Shown: positions 6,131 through 14,354, numbered from the stretch's first letter. The stretch is 64,000 nucleotides of DNA from Niabella beijingensis (GCF_020034665.1 NZ_JAIQDI010000001.1:2232001-2296000); one strand, 5' to 3'. Notes: generated by a model not told the origin, from the sequence alone. Numbers and translations are program-made.

Positions 6131-8947
6131 GTGCGTACTATTTTTTTTATCCTGGCATTTTTTTGCAGCCTGCCTGCAGCAGCACAGCAGCATACTATCG
6201 TTTATGGCTTCAGGCTGGATACGGTGGCGATCCGCTCCGGTGAAACTTTTTCCAACAGCCTCTGGATTCAAAACAACAGCAGCGCAGCGGTCGTTCTTTT
6301 TGAGGTCCGTTCACCCGGAACAAAGAAAGCATTACTGCATCTCCCGGACAGTATCTTCCTGCAGCCCCGCGAAAAACGATGGTTCCCGCTTAAATACTTT
6401 GCCAACCGCGAAACCATCCAGAGCAATATACAGTCCTTTACCATTCAGCTTGCAAGCCGGCAGCAGGCGGTTCCGGTTCAGGGTAGTGCCCGCTTTCTCA
6501 CCCGGCTGGAGCAGGTATCAGGAATTGCTCTGGATACAGACGGACCCGAAGTATACCTCAGCCAGCTTTCCCGGCAAACAAAAGTAACCGTCTACTGTTA
6601 CAACAGCGGCCTGGTCACCACCCGTTTCCACCTGGAATTAAGCCATATACCGGAAGGACTGGAATTCTCCGGCAATCCGGATGAACTGGAGCTGGCGCCC
6701 GGTACCCGGCAACAGGTTGTGTTGCTGGTCACCAATAAGCTTCGCAGTACCGTTGCTGCAGATTTCGCTATTATGATCCGCGCGCTGGATGTATCCGGAA
6801 ATCAGCTTGCGGTAAAAAACCTGCGTATGCTGAACATCAGTGATGACCACCGGCTCACGCTGCGCCGGAACTCCTTTTCCCAGGCCCCGCCCAACACTAT
6901 TTCATTGCGTTACTTAACAGTAAGCCCGGGTTTGTCGGCCTATCAGCTGCAGGGGAACGGTTCCTTCCCGCTGGCAGACAGTCAGCAATTACGCTACAGG
7001 ATCAATGCGGATTACCTGAATCGCCCGGAACAAAAAGGGATCAACCTGTATGATACCTATATCGACTATCAATCAAAACGATGGGGCGTCCGTGCGGGTA
7101 CCATCTATGACCTGCTCGACTTCAATTTAAACGGCAGGGGCCTCAGGGCTTCTTTCAAACCATCGGCCGGCCGCTCCCTTAGCATTTACGGAGTGGAGAA
7201 CAACTACCTGCTTTATTCCAGCCATCCCCTGCTTCCCCAGAACAACGGCAATACTTTTGCCTTGAATTACACGGATACCCGGTCCGGCGCACGAAGCAGC
7301 TCCGTGCTGCTGCTGAGAAGCAGCAACAACCTGCTGCAAACCACTACCACTTTGTTATCCGGCAATATCACAATACCCACTGCCAGAAAGATCTTTCTTG
7401 GAGTGGAAGGCGGTTACAGTATGCTGCAGCCGGGAAAGGAGCAGCAACACCCGGGGTTTGCAGCAGGCATAAGATTTTTGCTGGAACGGGGGCAGTTTAA
7501 CCTCTACAGTTACAATTACTTTTCCTCCCCTTACTATGGCGGCCTGAGAAGAGGGCTGTTGCAACTGGACAACAGTGTTTCACTGTCGCTGAACGGAAAA
7601 GGCACTGTTTCCGGTGCCCTACGCCTGCTGAACAATAACCCCAAACTGCTTTACTATTTCGGCAACGAATACCTCTCTGCTGCCAGTCAGTACGGCAATG
7701 CCGTTTACGAGATCGGCTATGCAAAACGCCTGGGGCTCTGGAACCTGACGCTGAAGCCCTATTACTTTACACAAACGATCACGCTGCAGGAGGCTGTCAA
7801 ATGGCGTTCGGCATCTGTAAGGGGTAAGCTCACCGGCAGTTATTCCTTTGCATCACATACTGTTTTTATTGACGCGGACAACGGGTATACCTTTCAGAAC
7901 ACTTCCAGCAAGCCGGAAGCACCGTTTCTTTCCTCGCGTATCAACGCCTCTTACAAAAGCCAGGTACTGGGTTTTAATGCAATGGCACAATTTAACAGCT
8001 ACTATCTTACAGACGCCCTTGCACTGCCTCTGGAGCGGCCCCGGTACACCTTCATATCACTGGGGCCAACAGCCAGTCTCGCACTCTTCCGGCAAAAGGT
8101 CCTTGCAAACACCGGCCTGATGTATAATTATTCGGGCTACAACCACAGCTCCAATTATTCTGTGAACAGCAATATCCGGTGGCGCTTGAAAAACAACTGG
8201 GCACTTGCAGCGGATGTACTTTACGGCGTCAATCTGCAACCTACCGCTTATAACGTATTGCAGGGATCCGGGGCCAGCTATGATCCGGGAGATCCTGCCG
8301 GCCGGTTCAGGTACTACAACCGCCAGTTACGGCTTGGCATCGAAAAAAGCTTTGGCCAGTCCTCCGACGGGAACAATTGCAGGCTGGAACTCGTATACTA
8401 CGCGGATCTCAATGCCAACGGAAAACACGACCGCCGGGAACCGGCTGTCAGCAGTGTGCTGGTAAAGGTCGACGGGATTACGGCTGTTACCAATCAGAAG
8501 GGCAGTGTAAAAATCACCGGCGAAAGAAACAAGCGCTATACCATTTCGGTCATCAGCAACAATAACTGGAGCCTGCTGGAGCCAACGGAAATAACATTAC
8601 GAAAAAATACCCGGCTCGAGATCCCGCTTGTTAAGACCGAGCTCCTCACAGGAAAACTGGTGTACACCGCCGAAAAATATTCCGATACACCTCCCGTGCC
8701 TTCAGGCCTGCGGGTAAAAGCCACATCCGCCGGCGGTGCCGTGTTTACAACGCTCACCAATGAGCAGGGATTGTTTCAGCTGTATCTTCCGGAAAATACG
8801 TATACCGTTACTATGGAGACCGCGGGACTTCACTTTGTGCTGCTCTCGGAAAATAAGCCGGTTACCATGCAATACAATCATCCGAAAACGCTCGAACTGA
8901 ACTATACCTACCGGGAGCGGAAGGTAGAGGTCACCCGGTTCGACTGA
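6131..8947 (+). CDS. Usher-like outer-membrane protein of a putative chaperone-usher fibre
   Basis: With the GTG at 6131 the protein has 938 residues and starts with a clean signal peptide (MRTIFFILAFFCSLPAAA). Residues 20-110 look like an Ig/chaperone-like domain. Residues 115-235 resemble a NEW3-type domain (IPEGLEFSG, then ELAPGTRQQVVLLV). Residues 250-745 are a long series of amphipathic, aromatic-rich strands expected of a large beta-barrel; the early stretch with RAGTIYDLLDFNLNGRGLR recalls the GD...F.L.G.G segment of fimbrial ushers. The C-terminus has a DLNANGKHDRRE motif near residue 760, like Ca-binding SdrD/usher-tail motifs, then two carboxypeptidase-regulatory-like folds. It is convergent with the adhesin (5-nt gap). 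The usher assignment rests mainly on neighbourhood and architecture; no close family is recognised. Confidence 0.65.
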   Translation: MRTIFFILAFFCSLPAAAQQHTIVYGFRLDTVAIRSGETFSNSLWIQNNSSAAVVLFEVRSPGTKKALLHLPDSIFLQPREKRWFPLKYFANRETIQSNIQSFTIQLASRQQAVPVQGSARFLTRLEQVSGIALDTDGPEVYLSQLSRQTKVTVYCYNSGLVTTRFHLELSHIPEGLEFSGNPDELELAPGTRQQVVLLVTNKLRSTVAADFAIMIRALDVSGNQLAVKNLRMLNISDDHRLTLRRNSFSQAPPNTISLRYLTVSPGLSAYQLQGNGSFPLADSQQLRYRINADYLNRPEQKGINLYDTYIDYQSKRWGVRAGTIYDLLDFNLNGRGLRASFKPSAGRSLSIYGVENNYLLYSSHPLLPQNNGNTFALNYTDTRSGARSSSVLLLRSSNNLLQTTTTLLSGNITIPTARKIFLGVEGGYSMLQPGKEQQHPGFAAGIRFLLERGQFNLYSYNYFSSPYYGGLRRGLLQLDNSVSLSLNGKGTVSGALRLLNNNPKLLYYFGNEYLSAASQYGNAVYEIGYAKRLGLWNLTLKPYYFTQTITLQEAVKWRSASVRGKLTGSYSFASHTVFIDADNGYTFQNTSSKPEAPFLSSRINASYKSQVLGFNAMAQFNSYYLTDALALPLERPRYTFISLGPTASLALFRQKVLANTGLMYNYSGYNHSSNYSVNSNIRWRLKNNWALAADVLYGVNLQPTAYNVLQGSGASYDPGDPAGRFRYYNRQLRLGIEKSFGQSSDGNNCRLELVYYADLNANGKHDRREPAVSSVLVKVDGITAVTNQKGSVKITGERNKRYTISVISNNNWSLLEPTEITLRKNTRLEIPLVKTELLTGKLVYTAEKYSDTPPVPSGLRVKATSAGGAVFTTLTNEQGLFQLYLPENTYTVTMETAGLHFVLLSENKPVTMQYNHPKTLELNYTYRERKVEVTRFD

Positions 8948-8952
8948 CGCGA

Positions 8953-10335
8953 TCAATGTGCCGTGAGGGTATAAATAACCGTCCCGGTGTAAATTCCACC
9001 CGGTTTATTGATGAGGTTGGCGGTCTGGCCCGCAGGGATCTGATAGCGTATATCAAAAGAGCGGTCAACTACGGGAGCTGCTGCACTTACCAGGACCTGG
9101 TCTGTTGTTGAAAGGGCATTTACAGTCGCCACACCTGTCTGCCCGGAAGCAGGCCCGATACGTAATATACTTACCGGGATGGCGGCTCCTGTGCCGGATG
9201 TCAGTTCCGGTGTCTGTGCTTTAACGCTGACATCGTAGGGCGTGGTTTTACTGACCAGCAAATGCCCGGTCAGATCAGCCGTGACACCGTTCTTATAATC
9301 AGCCGCTGTCTGGAATACCAGGTTCACCTGGCTGCTGCCAAGGTTCAGCTCCGCCAGGTCACTTACCGCCACGGTGAGGTTCAACAGCTTGCTGTACGTT
9401 GCGGCAAGACCGCTTGCATTGGAGCCCTGTAAGGTTAGCGTGGTGGTGTAGTTCCCCTTGTTTATAAAACTACTTTTAAGATCAGAAGCACTGATAAAAA
9501 ACCTTGTGTTCAGGCTGGTGCTGTTCCCTGCTGTAAGCGGCGCATTGGCAACGAGCTGCTGTGCCGAGGAGCTCAGTGCCATGACGGGACCTGCAGGAGA
9601 AAGCAGTTGCAGCTGGACCTTTCCGGTTGCCGCATGCGGATCGGCGATGCCGTTATACCCGTTTGAAAAGGCGAACTGCGCCGTGTTGGCCGATATGTTC
9701 ATTTTTACCGGTACCGTATGCCGCAGAACAATGCCCACCTGCGTTTCAAGCGGCATATTGCGAAAAAAATTCAGATTATTTACCTGCAATGTAATATCAA
9801 CAGGTACGTTGATGTCTTTGATAAATGCCGGTACATCCACAGTCAGATTGAGTGTTTCCGGGGTAACGGAAGCTAAAAGATTGATCCCCGCCAGCCCCAT
9901 GGTCAGGCTCTTGGTATAGGAGCCGGCCTGCCATGCCGTTGCTGCCAGATCGGGTGCTGTATATTTCATGGAAAACGGTCCGCTGCTCAGCAGCACCAGG
10001 CCGAGAAGGGACCCTGTAACCGTCTGCGGACTGGTAGTAAGCGTAACAGCATTACCGGTTGTAGTGCCGTTGATTGCCGCCGCGGTAAATTTTCCGATCG
10101 GGATGGGATTGCCACCACCTGAAGTCGCGTCCAGGTCCCCGTTGCCCTTTACGGTGATCTGCGGTATCACAGAAATCCCGGCGTTAAAATAATAACCGCT
10201 GGCTACTGCTGCAGCCTGCCCGTTTATCAAAGCAGCCTCATCAATGGTCAGCAATGCGCTTTGCGCTATCACCGGCCCGGAAAGGCCCGTCAGCAGCACA
10301 AACAGAAAAGAACAGATCGCATTACTTTTTAACAT
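8953..10335 (-). CDS. Large secreted fibre subunit / putative tip adhesin
   Basis: A 460-residue secreted protein: signal peptide MLKSNAICSFLFVLLTGLSGPVIAQ cut, then Ala/Gly/Thr/Ser-rich beta-sheet sequence with hardly any Cys or charge. Residues about 335-460 repeat the domain that makes up the small pilin-like protein at 11216-11743: shared landmarks are VxLVFQTAxDY, a central PVSILRIG/LGILRLS strand, DIRYQIP against DVLYRIP, and an alternating final strand (YTGTVIYTLTA against YTTNIIYSATA). Residues 26-330 have no partner in the pilin and would be the receptor-binding part, the layout of two-domain adhesins such as FimH (by analogy). Its start overlaps the chaperone's stop by 14 nt, implying translational coupling. 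No ligand can be predicted. Confidence 0.65.
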   Translation of the reverse strand: MLKSNAICSFLFVLLTGLSGPVIAQSALLTIDEAALINGQAAAVASGYYFNAGISVIPQITVKGNGDLDATSGGGNPIPIGKFTAAAINGTTTGNAVTLTTSPQTVTGSLLGLVLLSSGPFSMKYTAPDLAATAWQAGSYTKSLTMGLAGINLLASVTPETLNLTVDVPAFIKDINVPVDITLQVNNLNFFRNMPLETQVGIVLRHTVPVKMNISANTAQFAFSNGYNGIADPHAATGKVQLQLLSPAGPVMALSSSAQQLVANAPLTAGNSTSLNTRFFISASDLKSSFINKGNYTTTLTLQGSNASGLAATYSKLLNLTVAVSDLAELNLGSSQVNLVFQTAADYKNGVTADLTGHLLVSKTTPYDVSVKAQTPELTSGTGAAIPVSILRIGPASGQTGVATVNALSTTDQVLVSAAAPVVDRSFDIRYQIPAGQTANLINKPGGIYTGTVIYTLTAH

Positions 10336-11134
10336 GAATATTTTTTTCCGCCACTTTCAGATCATTGTCGGATTTTGTATCCAGTATGGCTACGGCCAGG
10401 TAATCTCCTTCCGGAATATCGTTCAGTCTGCAATACACCACCTGTTCGCTTAAAGGCATTATGGCAAACGGGATGGGATCCGGTTTTATTTCTGCCCCGG
10501 TCTGTTTGTTCGTCAGCTCAAAACGTACAAAGCCATCCTTATGAACCGATCCTGTATTCTGATATCTGATCGCCAGTCGCTGCAGCGCCGTATCGCCTGC
10601 CGCCGGCGGATCATAGTTAAAGGCTAGGAAGCGGAGCGTGCCTTTCTCTGCAGTTCCGGGTGTATAAAAAAGCTGGATCCCGAACTCCAGGCTGATCTTT
10701 AAACCGATCCCCGATTTATCCCCCGACTCCGCCCTGCGGGCATTTGTTTGGGTAAAGAACAACATACTATTGGTGGTGGTATGCTGCGTGCCGGCAGGAG
10801 GAATCTGCATGGTGACCAGGTAGGTCTTTGTTTCCCCCGGGGCAATAACAAGACTGGTCTGGGGCAGGCGGATGCGCTGCGCATTGGAACGTGGTAATGT
10901 ATTTGCCGGAAAATAATGTTTTACACCCAGCGAGTCCCGGTTCCAATCCTGAATGCTGACCAGGAATTCATACGGGGCAGCGGTGGTATTGGCAATGATA
11001 AGTGCCTCGCTCACATTTTCGCCAGGTGCTCCTTTAAAAAACAGCCGCATTGGGGAGAACGAGAGCTGTTGTGCCTGCAGCCTGCCGCAGCAAACAGCCA
11101 TACATAAGAAAAATAATGAAAAATATCTGGCCAC
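10322..11134 (-). CDS. Periplasmic pilus-chaperone-like protein (two Ig domains)
   Basis: A 270-residue exported protein (signal MARYFSLFFLCMAVCCGRLQAQ, GTG start). It opens with LSFSPMRLFFKGAPGENVSEALIIANTT and later has SLVIAPGETKTYLVTMQIP, the pattern of domain 1 in fimbrial chaperones (first strand with small/hydrophobic alternation, then the PGE.....V.... strand). Domain 2 spans about residues 150-270 and is also all-beta. Chaperones of this class bind pilin subunits by donor-strand complementation and deliver them to an usher. It lies between the pilin and adhesin genes; a terminator precedes it and the adhesin start overlaps its end. The basic residues at the subunit-anchoring cleft cannot be assigned without alignment. 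Confidence 0.7.
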   Translation of the reverse strand: MARYFSLFFLCMAVCCGRLQAQQLSFSPMRLFFKGAPGENVSEALIIANTTAAPYEFLVSIQDWNRDSLGVKHYFPANTLPRSNAQRIRLPQTSLVIAPGETKTYLVTMQIPPAGTQHTTTNSMLFFTQTNARRAESGDKSGIGLKISLEFGIQLFYTPGTAEKGTLRFLAFNYDPPAAGDTALQRLAIRYQNTGSVHKDGFVRFELTNKQTGAEIKPDPIPFAIMPLSEQVVYCRLNDIPEGDYLAVAILDTKSDNDLKVAEKNIHVKK

Positions 11135-11154
11135 TGTTGGGGGTACTTGATAAG

Positions 11155-11197
11155 AAAAAAGAAAGCAGGAATCCTTATTACAAGAATTACCTGCTTT
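11155..11197 (-). terminator. Terminator/attenuator between pilin and chaperone genes
   Basis: On the minus strand AAAGCAGG (11197-11190) pairs with CCTGCTTT (11169-11162), with partial pairing further in, followed by TTTCTTTTTT. It starts 19 nt after the pilin stop and ends about 20 nt before the chaperone start, so it should allow high pilin output with low read-through into chaperone and adhesin. Confidence 0.75.
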
Positions 11198-11215
11198 GCA
11201 TTGTCAGCCTGCCGC

Positions 11216-11743
11216 TTATGGCGCCGTTGCGCTGTAAATGATATTGGTGGTATAAACTTCCTTGGCCGCATTCAGCAGGGTTGCGGTCTGGGGGATCCGG
11301 TACAATACATCGTAGCCCTGGTCCAGCGTAGCTGTTGCCCCGCTGATGATCGCCTGATTCGTAGTAGTAGGTGTGATTTCACCTGAAAAATTTTCCGCTC
11401 CTGAAGCTTTTGCACTCAGTCGCAAAATACCGAGCGACAACGTGTTGGAAGGACTGCCGGTAAAATCGCCGGAGCCACGCACTACAATGCTGTAGGCAGC
11501 GGTGCTGGTAACCCGGAACTGGTTCGTTACCGTAATGCTTTTGTCTGTGTTATAATCTGTCGCTGTCTGGTAAACGAAGTCCACCACTCCGTCTCCGGTA
11601 GGAGCAACCGGAGACACGCCGGTAACCTCCCTGAGGTCCACATTAACCGTAATACTTCTCAGTTGTGCCTGTGCTGAAGCGGCGGTAACTGTAAAAAAAG
11701 CGGCAGCCGCCAGTACCACCCTTTTTGTTGATTTTGTACTCAT
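11216..11743 (-). CDS. Small secreted pilin-like subunit (putative major fibre subunit)
   Basis: A 175-residue secreted beta protein. The ATG at 11743 is preferred over a TTG eight codons upstream because it gives a standard signal peptide (MSTKSTKRVVLAAAAFFTVTAASAQA). The mature N-terminus (QLRSITVNVDL) alternates hydrophobic and polar residues, as a donor strand would. The body carries VDFVYQTATDYNT, LGILRLS, YDVLYRIP and an alternating C-terminal strand, all shared with the last 125 residues of the large subunit. It may belong near DUF4402-type pilins, but I could not verify this. It is first in its operon, has its own promoter with the shared operator, and is followed by a terminator, which fits the most abundant subunit of a fibre. 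Confidence 0.65.
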   Translation of the reverse strand: MSTKSTKRVVLAAAAFFTVTAASAQAQLRSITVNVDLREVTGVSPVAPTGDGVVDFVYQTATDYNTDKSITVTNQFRVTSTAAYSIVVRGSGDFTGSPSNTLSLGILRLSAKASGAENFSGEITPTTTNQAIISGATATLDQGYDVLYRIPQTATLLNAAKEVYTTNIIYSATAP

Positions 11744-11798
11744 AGCAAAGAATTTGGGGAATGTCAATTAATAGCAGAATAGTTTTCTATTTCAGTTA

Positions 11799-11806
11799 CA
11801 AAATTG
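11799..11806 (-). promoter_or_regulatory. -7 promoter element of the pilin-like gene
   Basis: CAATTTTG on the minus strand differs from TAnnTTTG only at the first base, and the flanking TTTTGTA also occurs in the usher promoter. It gives a leader of about 50 nt to the ATG at 11743. Confidence 0.5.
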
Positions 11807-11839
11807 AAATAAATATCCGCTACTAAAAAATCTTTGAGA

Positions 11840-11855
11840 TCACATAATGATGTGA
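11840..11855 (-). promoter_or_regulatory. Palindromic operator candidate upstream of the pilin-like gene
   Basis: Minus-strand TCACATCATTATGTGA: arms TCACAT and ATGTGA around 4 nt. It is the partner of the site at 6028-6043 (14 of 16 identical in the gene-wards orientation). There are 37 nt to the TTTG of the -7 element, against 38 nt at the usher gene. Confidence 0.65.
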
Positions 11856-11859
11856 GCCG

Positions 11860-13242
11860 TTAAAAAAGATACTGGTACACTTCTTCCACACGGCCCATAC
11901 GGATCACTTCAATATTGAACCGGCTGGTGTTTTTCAGCGATTGATTGTATTTTGAAACGATTATTTTTTCGAAGCCCAGCTTCTCCGCTTCTGCGATCCG
12001 CTGATCAATTTTGTTTACCGCCCTTATTTCACCGCTCAATCCCACTTCTCCTGCAAAACATATCGTCTGGGCCAGTGGCGTGTCTTCATAGGAAGAAAGC
12101 AATGAGCAGAGTACGGCAAGATCAATTGACGGGTCTTCCACTTTAATGCCGCCGGCAATATTGAGGAACACATCTTTTACCCCGAAATGAAACCCGCCTC
12201 TTTTTTCCAGCACTGCCAGTAACAACTGCAACCGCCGCAGATCAAATCCCGTTGCGGTACGTTGCGGTGTTCCGTAAACCGACTGGGTTACCAGCGATTG
12301 TACTTCTATCAGCAACGGCCGCACTCCTTCGATGGTTGCAGCGATCGCTATACCGCTCAGCTGATCTTCTTTTTGAGTGATCAGGATTTCTGACGGATTC
12401 AGTACGCCCCGCATTCCGGCATCGGTCATCTCATAAATACCCAGTTCGGAAGTGCTGCCAAACCTGTTTTTTAAGGTACGTAAGATACGGTAGGCATAAT
12501 GCCGGTCTCCTTCAAACTGCAATACCACGTCCACCATATGTTCCAGTATCTTGGGTCCGGCGATGCTGCCATCCTTGGTAATATGCCCGATCAGAAAAAC
12601 AGGCGTGTTGGTTTCCTTGGCATACCGCTGAAATTCGGAAGTGCATTCCTTGATCTGCGAGATACTTCCGGGAGACGCATCGATGACCGGCGACTGCAGC
12701 GTTTGCACAGAGTCCACTATTACGATCTGTGGTCTCAGTTTCTTTATTTCCTGGAAGATGGTCTGGGTAGACGTCTCGGTCAGCAAAAAGAATTGTTCAT
12801 TGATGGCGCCGCCACCTGCCATCAGACGGTCCGCACGCATTTTTATCTGCTGTTCGCTTTCCTCACCACTTATATATAAAACCTTTGTATCTGTAAATTG
12901 CAGACCGCACTGTAAGAACAGTGTGCTTTTTCCAATACCAGGCTCGCCCGCAACGAGGATAATGCTTCCGTTCACAATGCCGCCTCCCAGTACCCTGTTC
13001 AGTTCAGTATCCCTGGTGGTGATGCGCTTTTCATCCTTGCTTACGATATCCTGAAGGGAAATGGTTTTGTTGATACGTTTTTCTGTACCGGTATATTGAT
13101 CCCAGTTTGGTTTGTCGCTGCCTTTATCGATCACTTCCTCAACAAACGTATTCCATTGCCCGCAGGAAGGACATTGGCCCAGCCATTTTACACTCTCATA
13201 TCCGCAGTTCTGACAAAAAAAAGATTTTTTAACTTTAGCCAT
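11860..13242 (-). CDS. radA: DNA repair protein RadA
   Basis: This 460-residue RecA-like ATPase promotes branch migration during recombinational repair. The N-terminal C4 zinc finger is CQNCGYESVKWLGQCPSCGQW (residues 10-30, split by the WLGQ segment). The Walker A motif is GEPGIGKST, and the diagnostic RadA motif KNRFG lies near residue 250. The C-terminal third is the Lon-like domain (GGIKVEDPSIDLAVL, then FAGEVGLSGEIRAV). Length and domain order are standard. The ATG at 13242 directly precedes the zinc finger. The gene stands alone and ends only 5 bases from the pilin operator. A terminator-like hairpin upstream (13367-13390) insulates it from minus-strand transcription coming from the right. 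Confidence 0.97.
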   Translation of the reverse strand: MAKVKKSFFCQNCGYESVKWLGQCPSCGQWNTFVEEVIDKGSDKPNWDQYTGTEKRINKTISLQDIVSKDEKRITTRDTELNRVLGGGIVNGSIILVAGEPGIGKSTLFLQCGLQFTDTKVLYISGEESEQQIKMRADRLMAGGGAINEQFFLLTETSTQTIFQEIKKLRPQIVIVDSVQTLQSPVIDASPGSISQIKECTSEFQRYAKETNTPVFLIGHITKDGSIAGPKILEHMVDVVLQFEGDRHYAYRILRTLKNRFGSTSELGIYEMTDAGMRGVLNPSEILITQKEDQLSGIAIAATIEGVRPLLIEVQSLVTQSVYGTPQRTATGFDLRRLQLLLAVLEKRGGFHFGVKDVFLNIAGGIKVEDPSIDLAVLCSLLSSYEDTPLAQTICFAGEVGLSGEIRAVNKIDQRIAEAEKLGFEKIIVSKYNQSLKNTSRFNIEVIRMGRVEEVYQYLF

Positions 13243-13663
13243 GCAATAAAGATAACAGAATTGAATATCGGGATCCGGAACGCCGGTTATTGGATTTAAG
13301 CAGCAAAATAATGCGCATTATACCCTATGTTGCTCCTGTTCCGGGTCTCCCTTCAAAAAAAGTAAAAAGGCCAGTCTTTCGACTGACCTTAATACTTACT
13401 AACCCATTAAATTCTGATACTAAGGTACAAATCTGGCTTAGAAATAAAAAATCAAATTCGGGGAAGGCCGGGTTAAGAAATTAAAAACTGTTGAAATTTC
13501 AGTCCTAAAAAATATCATATTTTATTAATAATCAATAAATTATTAAATAAACCACTCCTAAAATATCCTTAAAAAAACTTATCTACATGACAAAAAGTCG
13601 GGTTTGTTTTATATATTGCTGTTGGAGTGAGTTTTGCGGGAATACTAAAAAAAATCAGGAAAC
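13243..13663. other. Intergenic region with a minus-strand RNA unit
   Basis: The 421 bases hold no credible protein gene. The left third contains a strong minus-strand terminator with a candidate promoter behind it (see the ncRNA entry). The rest is AT-rich (13501-13600) and would carry the promoter of the YugP-type gene; I could not fix a -7 element for it. Confidence 0.5.
13355..13422 (-). ncRNA. Candidate small RNA ending in a GAAA-loop terminator
   Basis: Read on the minus strand, AAGGTCAGTC - GAAA - GACTGGCCTT (13390-13367) forms a 10-bp stem with one U-G wobble and a GNRA tetraloop, followed by a T-rich tract. The wobble makes the hairpin perfect only in minus-strand RNA. No minus-strand gene lies upstream, since the next gene is on the plus strand, so the terminator must end an RNA that starts in this gap. 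A weak promoter is available: CAGATTTG at 13435-13428 with a TTTG 17 nt before it. This gives an RNA of about 65 nt. No known RNA family is recognised. Confidence 0.4.
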
Positions 13664-14354
13664 ATGACACCAGGAATTATGATGGTATCGTTGCTATTCA
13701 TGGGTATCAGCATGGTAGTATCGATGATTTTAAAGAGTAAATTCAGCCGTTACAGTAAGGTGCCCCTGTCTGCCGGGCTGAGCGGAAAAGAAGTGGCTGA
13801 GAAAATGCTCCGGGAAAACGGCATCCATGATGTACAGGTTACTTCCGTACAGGGATTTTTAAGCGATCACTATGATCCGTCAAAAAAAACGGTGAATCTG
13901 AGTCCGGAAGTGTACGAGGGACGTACGGTAGCTGCAGCTGCCGTGGCGGCACACGAGTGTGGCCATGCGGTGCAGCATGCCACCACAGTATGCGCCACTG
14001 GAAATGCGGAGCAGGCTGGTTCCTGCCGTACAATTCAGCTCCACGATTGTGAACTGGGTGCTTCTGGCCGGGTTGGTCCTTGCAGCATCCGGCAGCTATA
14101 CCTTATTGCTGATCGGTATTATTTTAATGGCCGTTACGGTACTTTTTTCATTGATCACCCTTCCCGTGGAATTTGATGCGAGCAAAAGAGCGCTGGCCTG
14201 GCTGAATCATACGAATATTACCAACAGCCAGGAATATCCCATGGCAAAAGACGCCTTAAAATGGGCTGCAACCACTTATGTAGTAGCCGCACTGGCTGCC
14301 GTGGTGCTGCTGCTTCAATACCTCTCTATATTTTTGGGGGGAAGAAGGGATTAG
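13664..14354 (+). pseudogene. YugP-type zinc metallopeptidase, interrupted by a frameshift
   Basis: The first 108 or so codons give a membrane-anchored neutral zinc metallopeptidase of the YugP family: an N-terminal transmembrane helix and the zinc motif AAHECGHAVQHA (HExxH-like HECGH). After HAT the frame is lost. Removing one A at about 13985 restores QYAPLEMRSRLVPAVQFSS and the family's three C-terminal membrane segments, ending at the TAG at 14352-14354. The joined protein would be about 229 residues, the normal length. Everything apart from that base is intact, so it is either a very recent mutation or a sequencing error. A strong terminator follows. The physiological substrate of YugP is unknown. 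Confidence 0.85.

Noticed and set aside
11744..11767. TTG at 11767 as the start of the pilin-like gene
   Set aside because: The ATG at 11743 gives a better signal peptide and a more usual codon.
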